Positions 7,546 to 16,490 of a DNA stretch of 64,000 nucleotides are shown here, in pieces; the first letter of the stretch is position 1, and every line of letters starts with the position of its first letter. Position numbers and translations under genes: made by a program. The notes beneath the pieces were generated by a model, which worked only from the letters and a program-made list of their open reading frames with translations, was not told the origin of the DNA and ran no database searches. The DNA is from Mycobacterium paraterrae (GTDB lineage Bacteria > Actinomycetota > Actinomycetes > Mycobacteriales > Mycobacteriaceae), in assembly GCF_022430545.2 (NCBI RefSeq), contig NZ_CP092488.2:3658001-3722000 (forward strand), read 5' to 3'.

Positions 7546-8520
7546 GTGACTGATGGAATGAAGCTGATCGACCGTGTCTCCGCGATCAACTGGAACCGTC
7601 TGCAAGACGAGAAAGACGCGGAGGTCTGGGAGCGGCTGACCGGCAACTTCTGGCTGCCAGAAAAGGTGCCGGTATCCAACGACATCCCGTCGTGGGGAAC
7701 GCTGACGCCCAGCGAGAAGCAGTTGACCATGCGGGTGTTCACCGGGTTGACGCTGCTGGACACCATCCAGGGCACGGTGGGCGCCGTCAGCCTGATTCCC
7801 GATGCGCTGACCCCGCACGAGGAGGCGGTGTACACCAACATCGCGTTCATGGAGTCGGTCCACGCCAAGAGCTACAGCTCGATCTTCTCCACGCTGTGCT
7901 CGACGGTCGAGATCGACGAGGCGTTCCGCTGGTCAGAGGAGAATCCCAACCTCCAGCGCAAGGCCGAAATCGTCATGGACTACTACCGCGGCGACGACCC
8001 CCTCAAGCGCAAGGTCGCTTCGACGCTGCTGGAGAGCTTCCTGTTCTACTCCGGCTTCTATCTGCCGATGTACTGGTCGAGCCGGGCCAAGCTGACCAAC
8101 ACCGCCGACCTGATCCGGCTGATCATCCGCGACGAGGCCGTGCACGGTTACTACATCGGCTACAAGTTCCAGAAGGGCTTGGCCAACGAGGACGCGGCCC
8201 GGCAGGCCGAGCTCAAGGACTACACCTACGAGCTGCTGTTCGAGCTCTACGACAACGAGGTCGAATACACCCAGGATCTCTACGACGAGGTCGGGCTCAC
8301 CGAGGACGTCAAGAAATTCCTGCGCTACAACGCCAACAAAGCCCTGATGAACCTCGGCTACGAGGCGCTGTTCCCGCGCGACGAGACCGACGTCAACCCG
8401 GCAATCCTGTCGGCCCTGTCGCCGAACGCCGACGAGAACCACGACTTCTTCTCCGGCTCGGGTTCGTCATACGTGATCGGCAAGGCCGTCGTCACCGAAG
8501 ACGAGGACTGGGACTTCTAA
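7546..8520 (+). CDS. nrdF: Class Ib ribonucleoside-diphosphate reductase, small (beta) subunit
   Basis: The 324-residue radical-generating subunit partners NrdE. Metal ligands include Asp72 (LLDTIQG), Glu103 and His106 (FMESVHAKSY), with the radical tyrosine at 110, and a later Glu/His pair in IRDEAVHGYY. The acidic tail EDEDWDF is the type that docks into the large subunit. Start is GTG 7546; an in-frame ATG at 7558 is possible. Two NrdR-like boxes lie upstream. Its last codons and stop are duplicated in tandem downstream. It corresponds to nrdF2 (Rv3048c). Confidence 0.96.
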   Translation: MTDGMKLIDRVSAINWNRLQDEKDAEVWERLTGNFWLPEKVPVSNDIPSWGTLTPSEKQLTMRVFTGLTLLDTIQGTVGAVSLIPDALTPHEEAVYTNIAFMESVHAKSYSSIFSTLCSTVEIDEAFRWSEENPNLQRKAEIVMDYYRGDDPLKRKVASTLLESFLFYSGFYLPMYWSSRAKLTNTADLIRLIIRDEAVHGYYIGYKFQKGLANEDAARQAELKDYTYELLFELYDNEVEYTQDLYDEVGLTEDVKKFLRYNANKALMNLGYEALFPRDETDVNPAILSALSPNADENHDFFSGSGSSYVIGKAVVTEDEDWDF

Positions 8521-8650
8521 GTCCCATTCCGAGGAGTCGGGGCGCGTGAAGCTCGATCACCGAAGACGAGGACTGGGACTTCTAAGTCCCATTCCGAGGA
8601 GTCGGGGCGCGTGAAGCTCGATCACCGAGACGAGGACTGGGACTTCTAAA
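8492..8650 (+). repeat. 65-bp tandem duplication of the nrdF 3' end
   Basis: The unit starts at 8492 (tcaccgaagacgaggactgg, within nrdF) and is repeated at 8557 and again, partially, at 8622. The first two copies look identical by eye. The third has lost one A (cgagacgag instead of cgaagacgag) and stops after the stop-codon segment. Each copy carries the codons for TEDEDWDF and a TAA, but only the first is in the nrdF reading frame before a stop. Confidence 0.95.
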
Positions 8651-8695
8651 TCTCAGGCGGGCGCGTCACGCGGCTAGATGAAAACGAGTGCCGAT

Positions 8696-8701
8696 TACAC
8701 T
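8696..8701 (+). promoter_or_regulatory. Candidate -10 hexamer TACACT, leaderless
   Basis: TACACT is followed by eight bases and the ATG at 8710. Confidence 0.4.
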
Positions 8702-8709
8702 CGTCGTCC

Positions 8710-8925
8710 ATGGCCGCCGTCACAGTTGTCCGCAGGGTTGTCACGGCGCTGGCCTCGAGTGCACTCTTGCTGTTCGGCTCGGCCGGCCTTGCCCAGGCGC
8801 ATGGCACGCACGTAGCGCCGGTGGAACCCCAAGTGCCGTCGCCGCGTGCCCATCACGGACCGTTTTCCGTCCTCCACCAAGGGCAGGTCCCCGGGCCATA
8901 CTCCGCGCTTCGCCAGGCACGCTGA
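8710..8925 (+). CDS. Small secreted protein of unknown function
   Basis: The 71-residue ORF begins with two arginines and a hydrophobic stretch (VVTALASSALLLFGSAGLA) ending in AQA-HG, a credible Sec signal peptide. The mature part would be about 40 residues, rich in His, Pro and Gln, with no motif I recognise. It sits where M. tuberculosis has the hypothetical Rv3047c, but I cannot show homology. A leaderless-type -10 precedes the ATG. Confidence 0.6.
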   Translation: MAAVTVVRRVVTALASSALLLFGSAGLAQAHGTHVAPVEPQVPSPRAHHGPFSVLHQGQVPGPYSALRQAR

Positions 8926-9002
8926 CTGAACGGCGGATGAATTTCACCCGCGTTCGGCCGTGACAGTGGCGACGCCGCCCCTCGAGCCCTGACACTGATG
9001 CA

Positions 9003-9347
9003 ATGGCGATAACACCGACTTCGGCGGCCAAGTTCTTCCGATCCGTCATCAAGTGGCTGCAGGTCGGCTATCCGGAAGGTGTCCCCGGGCCCGACCGTGT
9101 CCCCTTGCTGGCACTGCTGCGCAGCACGCCGCTGACCGAAGAAGAAATCACCGAGGTCGTGGACTCGATCGACGAGGAAGACTTGTCGGGAAGCCGTATC
9201 GACCGTGACGTGATCGCGGACTTCATCGCCGACATGACGCACTACGACGCGAGTCCGGAGAACATCGCCCGAGTCGCCGCTCGGCTGGCCGCCGCCGGGT
9301 GGCCGCTGTCTGGTATCAGCGACCAGCCCGGCGCCACGGCGCCCTGA
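9003..9347 (+). CDS. DUF3349 family protein (Rv3046c-like)
   Basis: The 114-residue soluble protein carries FFRSVIKWLQVGYPEGVPGPDRVPLLALL near the N-terminus (in two adjacent segments) and LTEEEITEVVDSI, the pattern of the mycobacterial DUF3349 family, whose function is unknown. It ends just before the convergent adhC stop. Position matches Rv3046c in M. tuberculosis. Confidence 0.85.
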   Translation: MAITPTSAAKFFRSVIKWLQVGYPEGVPGPDRVPLLALLRSTPLTEEEITEVVDSIDEEDLSGSRIDRDVIADFIADMTHYDASPENIARVAARLAAAGWPLSGISDQPGATAP

Positions 9348-9348
9348 C

Positions 9349-10389
9349 TCAGATAGTCGATACGTCGATCACGAAGCGGTACCGCACGTCGCTGGCCAGG
9401 ACCCGCTCGTAAGCTTCGTTGACGTAGCTCGCCTCGATAACCTCGATCTCGGGCAGCGTGTTGTGCTCAGCGCAGAAGTTGAGCATCTCCTGGGTCTCGG
9501 CGATGCCACCGATGTTCGAGCCGGACAGGCTGCGGCGGGCGAGCGCCAGCGAGAAAGCGTGCACCTCCATCGGGTGCTCCGGGATGCCCAGTTCCACCAG
9601 CGTGCCGTCCACGTCGAGCAGGCCCAAGTGAGCGCCGAGGTCCAGGTTGGCCGAGACGGTGTTCAGGATCAGGTCGAAGCCGTTGCGCAACTTCTTGAAG
9701 GTGTCCTTGTCGGAAGTCGCGTAGTAGTGCTTGGCGCCCAGGCGCAGGCCGTCTTCCATCTTCTTCAACGACTGCGACAACACCGTCACCTCGGCGCCCA
9801 TCGCGGCGCCGAGTTTGACGCCCATGTGCCCCAGGCCGCCCAGCCCGATGATCGCGAGCCGGGTGTCGGGTCCGGCCTTCCAGTGCCGCAACGGCGAGAA
9901 CAGGGTGATCCCGGCGCACAACAGCGGCGCCGCGGCGTCCAGGGGCAGCGAGTCAGGAATCCGCACCACGAAGTTCTCGTTCACGACGACGGCTTGGCTG
10001 TACCCGCCTTGGGTGATGGTGCCGTCTTCGTCTTTGGAGTTGTAGGTCATGATCGCGCCGTTTTTGCAGTACTGCTCCAGTCCGGCCGTACAGCTACTGC
10101 AGTGGCCGCACGAGTTCACCATGCAGCCGACGCCGACGTGGTCACCCACCTCGTGTTTGGTCACCTCGGCACCCACGGCCGTCACGACGCCCGCGATCTC
10201 GTGTCCAGGCACAAGCGGGTAGGTGGGAGTGCCCCACTCGGCCTTCACGGTGTGAATGTCGGAGTGGCAGATGCCGGCGAACTTGATGTCGATGGCAACG
10301 TCGTGCGGGCCGGGTTCGCGGCGGTCGATCGTGGTCTTGGTCAGGTGCCCCGACTTGTCCGAGGCGGCGTACGCGGAAACGGTGCTCAT
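9349..10389 (-). CDS. adhC: Zinc-dependent NAD(P) alcohol dehydrogenase (Rv3045 AdhC-like)
   Basis: A 346-residue medium-chain dehydrogenase of the cinnamyl-alcohol/YahK type that interconverts alcohols and aldehydes. Catalytic zinc ligands are in GICHSDIH and GHEIAGVV, the structural-zinc cysteines are in CGHCSSCTAGLEQYC, and the Rossmann motif is GLGGLGHMG. ATG 10389 follows AAGAGGA at suitable distance; a TTG lies one codon upstream. It is tail-to-tail with the DUF3349 gene. An inverted repeat CATAG-N5-CTATG lies 60 bp upstream of the start. Confidence 0.95.
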   Translation of the reverse strand: MSTVSAYAASDKSGHLTKTTIDRREPGPHDVAIDIKFAGICHSDIHTVKAEWGTPTYPLVPGHEIAGVVTAVGAEVTKHEVGDHVGVGCMVNSCGHCSSCTAGLEQYCKNGAIMTYNSKDEDGTITQGGYSQAVVVNENFVVRIPDSLPLDAAAPLLCAGITLFSPLRHWKAGPDTRLAIIGLGGLGHMGVKLGAAMGAEVTVLSQSLKKMEDGLRLGAKHYYATSDKDTFKKLRNGFDLILNTVSANLDLGAHLGLLDVDGTLVELGIPEHPMEVHAFSLALARRSLSGSNIGGIAETQEMLNFCAEHNTLPEIEVIEASYVNEAYERVLASDVRYRFVIDVSTI

Positions 10390-10451
10390 CAACGATCCTC
10401 TTCAGTGCGCGTGAATTTGTCTCGAATTCCATTGAACGCCACCCAGATTAG

Positions 10452-10466
10452 CATAGACAAGCTATG
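10452..10466. promoter_or_regulatory. Inverted repeat CATAG-ACAAG-CTATG upstream of adhC
   Basis: Five-base perfect arms. On the minus strand the repeat is just upstream of a possible -10, TAATCT (10450-10445). It may be an operator for adhC, but the arms are short. Confidence 0.35.
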
Positions 10467-10500
10467 TAACCGCGGGTCTGCGGTCGACCTCACACCGCGA

Positions 10501-11604
10501 CTAGTTGATCGGCGCGTTGATCCAGCGCAGGTCGTCAATGATGCCGCGGGCCGCAACCACGCCCTGGCCGGTCTGCCAGATTTCATTGTTGACCACAAAG
10601 ATCCGGTTGTCGCGAGTGGCGGACAGCCGGCGCCACGCGTCACTGTCGAAGATCGTCGGCGCACGGTCTTTGGCGGCAGGGGAGTCGAACGACACATAGA
10701 CGACGTCGGCGTCGGCGGGCGAGAAGTCGGCACTGCCCGACAGGTCATGGTCGGTGCTGCCCACCTCGATGTAGGGCTTGTCGGTAAAACGTTGCGCCGC
10801 AGGGCGATCCACGCCGACCGTGGTCAAGACACTGCCCGGGAAGTTGTCGGACCCGTAGACGCGCACGGCATTCGCGGTGAATTGCACCACCGACGCCTGG
10901 TAGTGCGCGGAATCATGGGCGGCGCCGTCGTCGTGAGCCTTGGCGGTGAAGCGTTCGATCACGTCGTTGGCGGCGTCGGCGCGCGCGGTGGCTTCGGCGA
11001 CCCCGCGCAGGTTGTTCTGCCAGGCGGCACCGGGTGCACCGGTGAACACAGTCGGCGCGATAGCCGCCAGATCGGCGTACAGCTTCGGGGTCAAGGCCTG
11101 CGAGCCGAGAATCAGATCAGGTTTGGCGGCCTTGACCGCGTTCAGGTCGGGATGGCTGCGGGTGCCCACACCCGGCACTTTGTGCACGACGGTGCCCAGG
11201 TAGGACGGCTGCTCAGGCGAGCCGTCAGGCAGTGCGGCCCCGACGATGCGTGCCTGCAGACCCAGCGCGCACAACGCGTCGAGCTGGTCGCCGGAGAGCA
11301 CGACGATGCGCTGGGGGTCGGCGGGCACCTCGGCGGTATCCGGTTCGACGCCGGCCGCGTTGTGCGCGATGCGCGGCGATGCGGCGGGATCCAGACCGGC
11401 GGGCTCTGGTGCGCATGACTCGTCGGGGCGGCGCTGGTTTCCCAGCACCCCAGCGCCGGCAATCTGAGTCGTGCTGGTGATTACCGACACCGACGGCGGC
11501 TTGCCGCCTCCCTGGGATCCAGAGGTGCAACCGCTGCACGCGGCGACGGCCAGCGCTGCCGTCATCGCAGCGGCCAGCGCGGGTCGCCCACCCCTGATCA
11601 GCAC
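10501..11604 (-). CDS. fecB: Iron-siderophore-type substrate-binding lipoprotein FecB
   Basis: About 367 residues. The N-terminus has a signal peptide ending in a lipobox (LAVAAC), so the protein should be anchored outside the membrane. The body is a periplasmic binding protein of the FecB/FepB class: QRIVVLSGDQLDALCALG, KPDLILGSQ and a C-terminal VYVSFDSP region. It is expected to bind a ferric chelate or haem-related ligand (Rv3044 family). GTG 11604 is favoured because it puts the signal peptide at the N-terminus and lies seven bases after TAACGT. Confidence 0.9.
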   Translation of the reverse strand: MLIRGGRPALAAAMTAALAVAACSGCTSGSQGGGKPPSVSVITSTTQIAGAGVLGNQRRPDESCAPEPAGLDPAASPRIAHNAAGVEPDTAEVPADPQRIVVLSGDQLDALCALGLQARIVGAALPDGSPEQPSYLGTVVHKVPGVGTRSHPDLNAVKAAKPDLILGSQALTPKLYADLAAIAPTVFTGAPGAAWQNNLRGVAEATARADAANDVIERFTAKAHDDGAAHDSAHYQASVVQFTANAVRVYGSDNFPGSVLTTVGVDRPAAQRFTDKPYIEVGSTDHDLSGSADFSPADADVVYVSFDSPAAKDRAPTIFDSDAWRRLSATRDNRIFVVNNEIWQTGQGVVAARGIIDDLRWINAPIN

Positions 11605-11611
11605 GGGTCCG

Positions 11612-11617
11612 ACGTTA
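11612..11617 (-). promoter_or_regulatory. Candidate -10 hexamer TAACGT for fecB, leaderless
   Basis: On the minus strand TAACGT is followed by seven bases and the GTG at 11604. Confidence 0.45.
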
Positions 11618-11786
11618 ACATCCGGCCAGGTGAAGCCGACCTCGCCGAACGCGCGTCGCGGCAAGCCAAGAGAGTTCACCCGCTTATTACGACAGTTTGT
11701 AGGACCTGTCCGTCGCGGCGCCGGTAGGCGGGCTAGACTCGGGATTCTGTGATTGCGGTTGCCCTGCTCGACGTTTGGAGGAGCTC

Positions 11787-13532
11787 TTGACTGCCGAAGC
11801 CCCCCCTTTGGGAGAACTCGAGGCTAGTCGCCCATACCCGGCGCGAACGGGTCCCAAGGGCAACCTGATCTACAAGCTGATCACCACGACCGATCACAAG
11901 CTGATCGGGATCATGTATGTGGTCACCTGCTTCATCTTCTTTTTCATCGGTGGCCTGCTGGCGCTGCTGATGCGCAGCGAACTGGCGGCTCCCGGACTGC
12001 AGTTCCTGTCCAACGAGCAGTACAACCAGCTGTTCACCATGCACGGCACGATCATGTTGCTGTTCTATGCGACCCCGATCGTGTTCGGTTTCGCCAACCT
12101 GGTGCTTCCGCTGCAGATCGGCGCGCCCGACGTGGCCTTCCCGCGGCTGAACGCCTTCTCGTTCTGGCTCTTCCTGTTCGGCGCGCTGATCGGGATGGCC
12201 GGCTTCATCACTCCCGGCGGCGCCGCCGACTTCGGCTGGACCGCCTACACCCCGCTCACCGACGCGGTGCACTCGCCCGGCGCGGGCGGTGACCTGTGGA
12301 TCATGGGCCTCATCGTCGCCGGTCTGGGCACCATCCTGGGCGGGGTGAACATGATCACCACGGTGGTGTGTATGCGCGCCCCCGGCATGACCATGTTCCG
12401 GATGCCGATCTTCACCTGGAACATCCTGGTCACGTCGATCCTGGTGCTGCTGGCCTTCCCGCTGCTGACCGCGGCCCTGTTCGGGCTCGCCGCCGACCGC
12501 CACCTGGGTGCCCACATCTACGACTCGGCCAATGGCGGCGTCCTGCTGTGGCAGCACCTGTTCTGGTTCTTCGGACACCCAGAGGTGTACATCGTGGCGC
12601 TGCCGTTCTTCGGCATCGTGACCGAGATCTTCCCGGTGTTCTCCCGCAAGCCGATCTTCGGTTACACCACGCTGGTTTACGCGACCCTGTCGATCGCGGC
12701 TCTCTCGGTCGCGGTGTGGGCGCACCACATGTTCGCCACCGGCGCGGTCCTGCTGCCGTTCTTCTCGTTCATGACCTACCTCATCGCGGTGCCGACCGGG
12801 ATCAAGTTCTTCAACTGGATCGGCACGATGTGGAAGGGGCAGTTGACTTTCGAGACGCCGATGCTGTTCTCCATCGGCTTCTTGATCACGTTCCTGCTCG
12901 GTGGCCTGACCGGCGTGCTGCTGGCCAGCCCGCCGCTGGACTTCCACGTGACCGACAGCTATTTCGTGGTCGCCCATTTCCACTACGTGCTGTTCGGCAC
13001 GATCGTGTTCGCGACCTTTGCCGGCACCTACTTCTGGTTCCCGAAGATGACCGGTCGCCTGCTCGATGAACGCCTCGGCAAGTTGCACTTCTGGTTGACC
13101 TTCATCGGCTTCAACGTGACGTTCCTGGTGCAGCACTGGCTGGGCGACATCGGTATGCCGCGTCGGTACGCCGACTACCTGCCCACCGACGGGTTCCAGC
13201 CCTACAACGTGGTCTCGACGATCGGCGCGTTCATCCTCGGCGTCTCGATGATCCCGTTCGTCTGGAACGTGTTCAAGAGCTGGCGCTACGGCGAAGTCGT
13301 GACGGTTGACGACCCGTGGGGCTACGGTAATTCGCTGGAGTGGGCGACCAGCTGCCCGCCGCCGCGGCACAACTTCACCGAGCTGCCGCGCATTCGCTCC
13401 GAGCGCCCCGCGTTCGAGTTGCACTATCCGCACATGATCGACCGGATCCGCGCCGAGGCACATGTGGGTCGGGCGCACGGCCCGTCGGACGGCGACGTCA
13501 CCCGAGCCGACGACGTCAACGTCCGCACGTAA
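11787..13532 (+). CDS. ctaD: Cytochrome c oxidase subunit I (aa3 type)
   Basis: The 581-residue integral membrane protein is the haem-copper core of the terminal oxidase. Haem a ligand in FTMHGTIML, CuB and cross-link motif in WFFGHPEVY, the HH pair in VWAHHMF and the haem a3/a histidines in HFHYVLFG are all present, within about 12 membrane segments. TTG 11787 is chosen: GGAGGAG lies just upstream and MTAEAPPLGELEA matches the known mycobacterial N-terminus. An earlier TTG (11775) overlaps that ribosome-binding site. Confidence 0.98.
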   Translation: MTAEAPPLGELEASRPYPARTGPKGNLIYKLITTTDHKLIGIMYVVTCFIFFFIGGLLALLMRSELAAPGLQFLSNEQYNQLFTMHGTIMLLFYATPIVFGFANLVLPLQIGAPDVAFPRLNAFSFWLFLFGALIGMAGFITPGGAADFGWTAYTPLTDAVHSPGAGGDLWIMGLIVAGLGTILGGVNMITTVVCMRAPGMTMFRMPIFTWNILVTSILVLLAFPLLTAALFGLAADRHLGAHIYDSANGGVLLWQHLFWFFGHPEVYIVALPFFGIVTEIFPVFSRKPIFGYTTLVYATLSIAALSVAVWAHHMFATGAVLLPFFSFMTYLIAVPTGIKFFNWIGTMWKGQLTFETPMLFSIGFLITFLLGGLTGVLLASPPLDFHVTDSYFVVAHFHYVLFGTIVFATFAGTYFWFPKMTGRLLDERLGKLHFWLTFIGFNVTFLVQHWLGDIGMPRRYADYLPTDGFQPYNVVSTIGAFILGVSMIPFVWNVFKSWRYGEVVTVDDPWGYGNSLEWATSCPPPRHNFTELPRIRSERPAFELHYPHMIDRIRAEAHVGRAHGPSDGDVTRADDVNVRT

Positions 13533-13557
13533 TGCCCTCTGCCGGAGGCAATCTGGG

Positions 13558-14793
13558 GTGAGTACCCCGCGCAAGGTGTCGGCGTTGATCACCGTCACCG
13601 GTCACGACAAGCCAGGCGTGACGTCGGCGCTGTTCGGCGTCCTCTCGCGCCACCAGGTCGAGTTGCTGAACGTCGAGCAGGTCGTAATCCGCGGCCGGCT
13701 CACATTGGGTGTAGTCGTCTCGGCTCCGGTAGATGTCGTCGACGGCAACGCTTTTCGCGACGAGGTCGAGGCGGCGATTCACGGTGTCGGATTGGACGTC
13801 ACCATCGAGCGCAGCGATGATCTGCGGATCATCCGGGAACCGTCGACGCACACGATCGTGGTGCTGGGCCGGCCCATCACGGCTGAGGCGTTCGGTGTCG
13901 TCGCCCATGAAGTGGCGGCGCTGGGCGTCAACATCGACCTGATCCGCGGTGTGTCGGACTATCCGGTCACCGGTTTGGAGTTGCGGGTGTCGGTGCCGAC
14001 CGGAGCCGACGGCCGTCTTCAAGAGGCGCTGACCCGGGTGGCCGCCGAAGTGGGTGTCGACGTCGCGCTGGAGGACTACAGCATTGCGCGCCGGGCCAAG
14101 CGGCTCATCGTTTTCGACGTCGACTCGACGCTGATCCAGCAGGAAGTCATCGAGATGCTCGCGGCGCGGGCCGGGGCCGAGGAAGCCGTCAAGGCGATCA
14201 CCGACGCCGCCATGCGCGGTGAGCTGGACTTCACCGAGTCGCTGCACCAGCGGGTCGGGACGCTGGCCGGGCTGCCGGCCGACGTGCTCGACGAGGTCGC
14301 CCGGGATATCGAGCTGACTCCGGGCGCCCGGACGACGATCCGGACGCTGCGCCGGTTGGGCTACCACGTGGGCGTGGTCTCCGGAGGGTTCCGACAGGTC
14401 ATCCAGCCGCTGGCGGACGAGCTGATGCTCGACTTCGTGGCTGCCAACGTGCTGGAGGTCGTCGACGGCAAACTCACCGGTCACGTGGTCGGCCAGATCG
14501 TCGACCGCGCCGGAAAGGCGAAGGCGCTGCGCAACTTTGCAAGCCAGGTCGGTGTGCCGATGGCACAGACGGTCGCGGTGGGAGACGGCGCCAACGACAT
14601 CGACATGCTGTCCGCCGCCGGGCTGGGTATCGCCTTCAACGCCAAACCCGCGCTGCGGGAAGTTGCCGACGCGTCGCTGAGCCACCCCTACTTGGACACC
14701 GTGCTATTCCTGCTCGGTGTGACGCGCGGAGAGATCGAAGCCGCCGACGCGCTCGACGGCGTGGTGCGTCGCGTCGACATCCCGCCCCAGTAG
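13558..14793 (+). CDS. serB2: Phosphoserine phosphatase with tandem ACT domains
   Basis: The 411-residue enzyme makes L-serine from phosphoserine. Two ACT domains (about residues 6-80 and 97-165) precede a HAD phosphatase domain whose nucleophile motif FDVDST places the aspartates at 187 and 189. VVSGGF and GDGANDIDM are the later HAD motifs. The ACT domains usually bind serine as feedback inhibitor. GTG 13558 follows GGAGG by nine bases. It is 25 bp after ctaD and may be read from the same transcript. It corresponds to Rv3042c. Confidence 0.97.
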   Translation: MSTPRKVSALITVTGHDKPGVTSALFGVLSRHQVELLNVEQVVIRGRLTLGVVVSAPVDVVDGNAFRDEVEAAIHGVGLDVTIERSDDLRIIREPSTHTIVVLGRPITAEAFGVVAHEVAALGVNIDLIRGVSDYPVTGLELRVSVPTGADGRLQEALTRVAAEVGVDVALEDYSIARRAKRLIVFDVDSTLIQQEVIEMLAARAGAEEAVKAITDAAMRGELDFTESLHQRVGTLAGLPADVLDEVARDIELTPGARTTIRTLRRLGYHVGVVSGGFRQVIQPLADELMLDFVAANVLEVVDGKLTGHVVGQIVDRAGKAKALRNFASQVGVPMAQTVAVGDGANDIDMLSAAGLGIAFNAKPALREVADASLSHPYLDTVLFLLGVTRGEIEAADALDGVVRRVDIPPQ

Positions 14794-14832
14794 CGATCGC
14801 AAGATTCGGGAGAATCCGATGATGGAACCGAC

Positions 14833-15663
14833 ATGACCAATGAGGCGGTCGACCCCGACCTACTGATCGACTTCACCGACGTGTCGCTGCGCCGCGACGG
14901 CCACACCCTGGTCGGTCCGGTGACCTGGTCGGTCGAGTTGGACGAACGCTGGGTGATCATCGGGGCCAACGGCGCCGGCAAGACGTCGCTGCTGCGCATC
15001 GCCGCCGCGGCCGAGCATCCGTCCTCGGGAGTCGCCTACGTGCTCGGGGAGCGACTCGGCCGGGTCGACATGTCCGAGTTGCGGTCGCGGGTCGGCCTGA
15101 GTTCTTCGGCTCTGGCCCAACGCATTCCCGGCGACGAGGTGGTCCGTGACCTGGTCGTCTCCGCCGGCTACGCGGTGCTGGGCCGCTGGCGGGAAAAGTA
15201 CGAAGACGTCGACTACCACCGCGCCGTCGACATGCTGGAGAGTCTGGGCGCCGAGCACCTGGCCGATCGCCGCTACCACACGCTGTCCGAAGGCGAGCGC
15301 AAGCGGATCCTGATCGCGCGGGCGCTGATGACCGACCCCGAGCTGCTGTTGCTCGACGAGCCCGCGGCCGGCCTCGATCTGGGCGGGCGCGAGGAGCTGG
15401 TGGCGCGGCTGGCCGACCTGGCCGCCGACCCGGATGCGCCGGCGTTGGTTCTGGTCACCCACCACGTCGAGGAGATTCCACCCGGCTTCAGCCACTGCAT
15501 GCTGTTATCGGAGGGGCAGGTCGTCTCGGCGGGGCTGCTGTCCGACGTGCTAACCAGCGAGAACCTGTCCGTGGCGTTCGGCCAGTCGATCGAGGTGGAC
15601 GTGCTCGACGGGCGCTATTTCGCCCGCCGCACCCGTACCCGCGCGGCACACCGGAGGCGCTGA
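14833..15663 (+). CDS. ABC transporter ATP-binding protein (Rv3041c-like)
   Basis: The 276-residue ATPase has Walker A GANGAGKT, signature LSEGERKR, Walker B LLLLDEP and the switch histidine in VTHHVEEIP. No permease is adjacent, so its membrane partner is unknown; some cytosolic ABC ATPases act without one. The stop overlaps the start of the NUDIX gene by one base (TGATG), so these two are translationally coupled. Confidence 0.93.
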   Translation: MTNEAVDPDLLIDFTDVSLRRDGHTLVGPVTWSVELDERWVIIGANGAGKTSLLRIAAAAEHPSSGVAYVLGERLGRVDMSELRSRVGLSSSALAQRIPGDEVVRDLVVSAGYAVLGRWREKYEDVDYHRAVDMLESLGAEHLADRRYHTLSEGERKRILIARALMTDPELLLLDEPAAGLDLGGREELVARLADLAADPDAPALVLVTHHVEEIPPGFSHCMLLSEGQVVSAGLLSDVLTSENLSVAFGQSIEVDVLDGRYFARRTRTRAAHRRR

Positions 15664-16490
15664 TGACAGAAGACACGTTCGTTCCGTTGCCGGTGCGGCC
15701 GGCCGCGACCGTGATGCTGGTGCGCGACGGGCAGGACCGCGGCCACGGACTAGACGTCTTTTTGATGCGGCGCCACTCGAAGATGGAGTTCGCCCCGGGC
15801 ACCATGGTTTTCCCCGGTGGCGGTGTCGACGACCGCGACCGCAACGCCGATATCGCGTGGGCCGGACCGCCGCCCGCGTGGTGGGCCGAGCGGTTCGGCA
15901 CCGACACCGAACTGGCCGCGGCGCTGGTGTGCGCGGCGGCCCGGGAAACCTTCGAGGAGTCCGGGGTGCTGTTCGCCGGCCCGGCCGACGACCCGGACGG
16001 CATCGTCGGCGACGCCTCGGTCTACGCCGACGCCCGACGCGATCTCGACAAACGGACGCTGTCGTTCGCCGACTTCCTTCGCCGCGAGCGCCTGGTGCTG
16101 CGCTCGGATCTGCTGCGGCCGTGGGCCAACTGGGTGACGCCGGAAGCTGAGCGCACCCGTCGCTACGACACCTACTTCTTCGTGGGAGCGCTGCCGCAGG
16201 GGCAGCGGGCCGACGGGGACAACACCGAATCCGACCGCGCGGAGTGGACCACGCCGCAAGCGGCCATCGCCGACTTCGAAAACGGACGCTGCTTCCTGCT
16301 ACCGCCGACATGGACCCAGCTGGATTCACTGAACGGGCACACCGTCGCCGACGTGCTGGCCGTCGAGCGTCAGATCGTCACGGTGCAGCCGAATCTCGAA
16401 ATCGACGGTGACAATTGGATTTTCGAGTTCTTCGACTCTGACCGGTATCACCGGGCCCGCAAAGCCGGTGGACAGGGTTGGCACCTTTGA
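15663..16490 (+). CDS. NUDIX hydrolase with a long insertion (Rv3040c-like)
   Basis: The 275-residue protein contains the NUDIX elements PGTMVFPGGGVDD and AAARETFEESGVLF. About 40 residues separate the glycine-rich strand from the RETFEES helix, as in NUDT7/NUDT19-like coenzyme A or RNA-associated hydrolases; the substrate is not predictable. It starts in the stop of the ABC gene and ends within the start of echA17 (TTGA), giving a tightly coupled three-gene unit. Confidence 0.92.
   Translation: MTEDTFVPLPVRPAATVMLVRDGQDRGHGLDVFLMRRHSKMEFAPGTMVFPGGGVDDRDRNADIAWAGPPPAWWAERFGTDTELAAALVCAAARETFEESGVLFAGPADDPDGIVGDASVYADARRDLDKRTLSFADFLRRERLVLRSDLLRPWANWVTPEAERTRRYDTYFFVGALPQGQRADGDNTESDRAEWTTPQAAIADFENGRCFLLPPTWTQLDSLNGHTVADVLAVERQIVTVQPNLEIDGDNWIFEFFDSDRYHRARKAGGQGWHL

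Noticed and set aside
9463..11418. Open frame of about 650 codons on the plus strand opposite adhC and fecB
   Set aside because: It runs across the boundary of two well-defined minus-strand genes and has no domain of its own.
11733..13598. Long open frame of about 620 codons on the minus strand opposite ctaD and serB2
   Set aside because: It encodes a His/Asp/Glu/Arg-rich low-complexity peptide and mirrors the codon bias of ctaD, whose own frame has all catalytic residues. It is a high-GC shadow.
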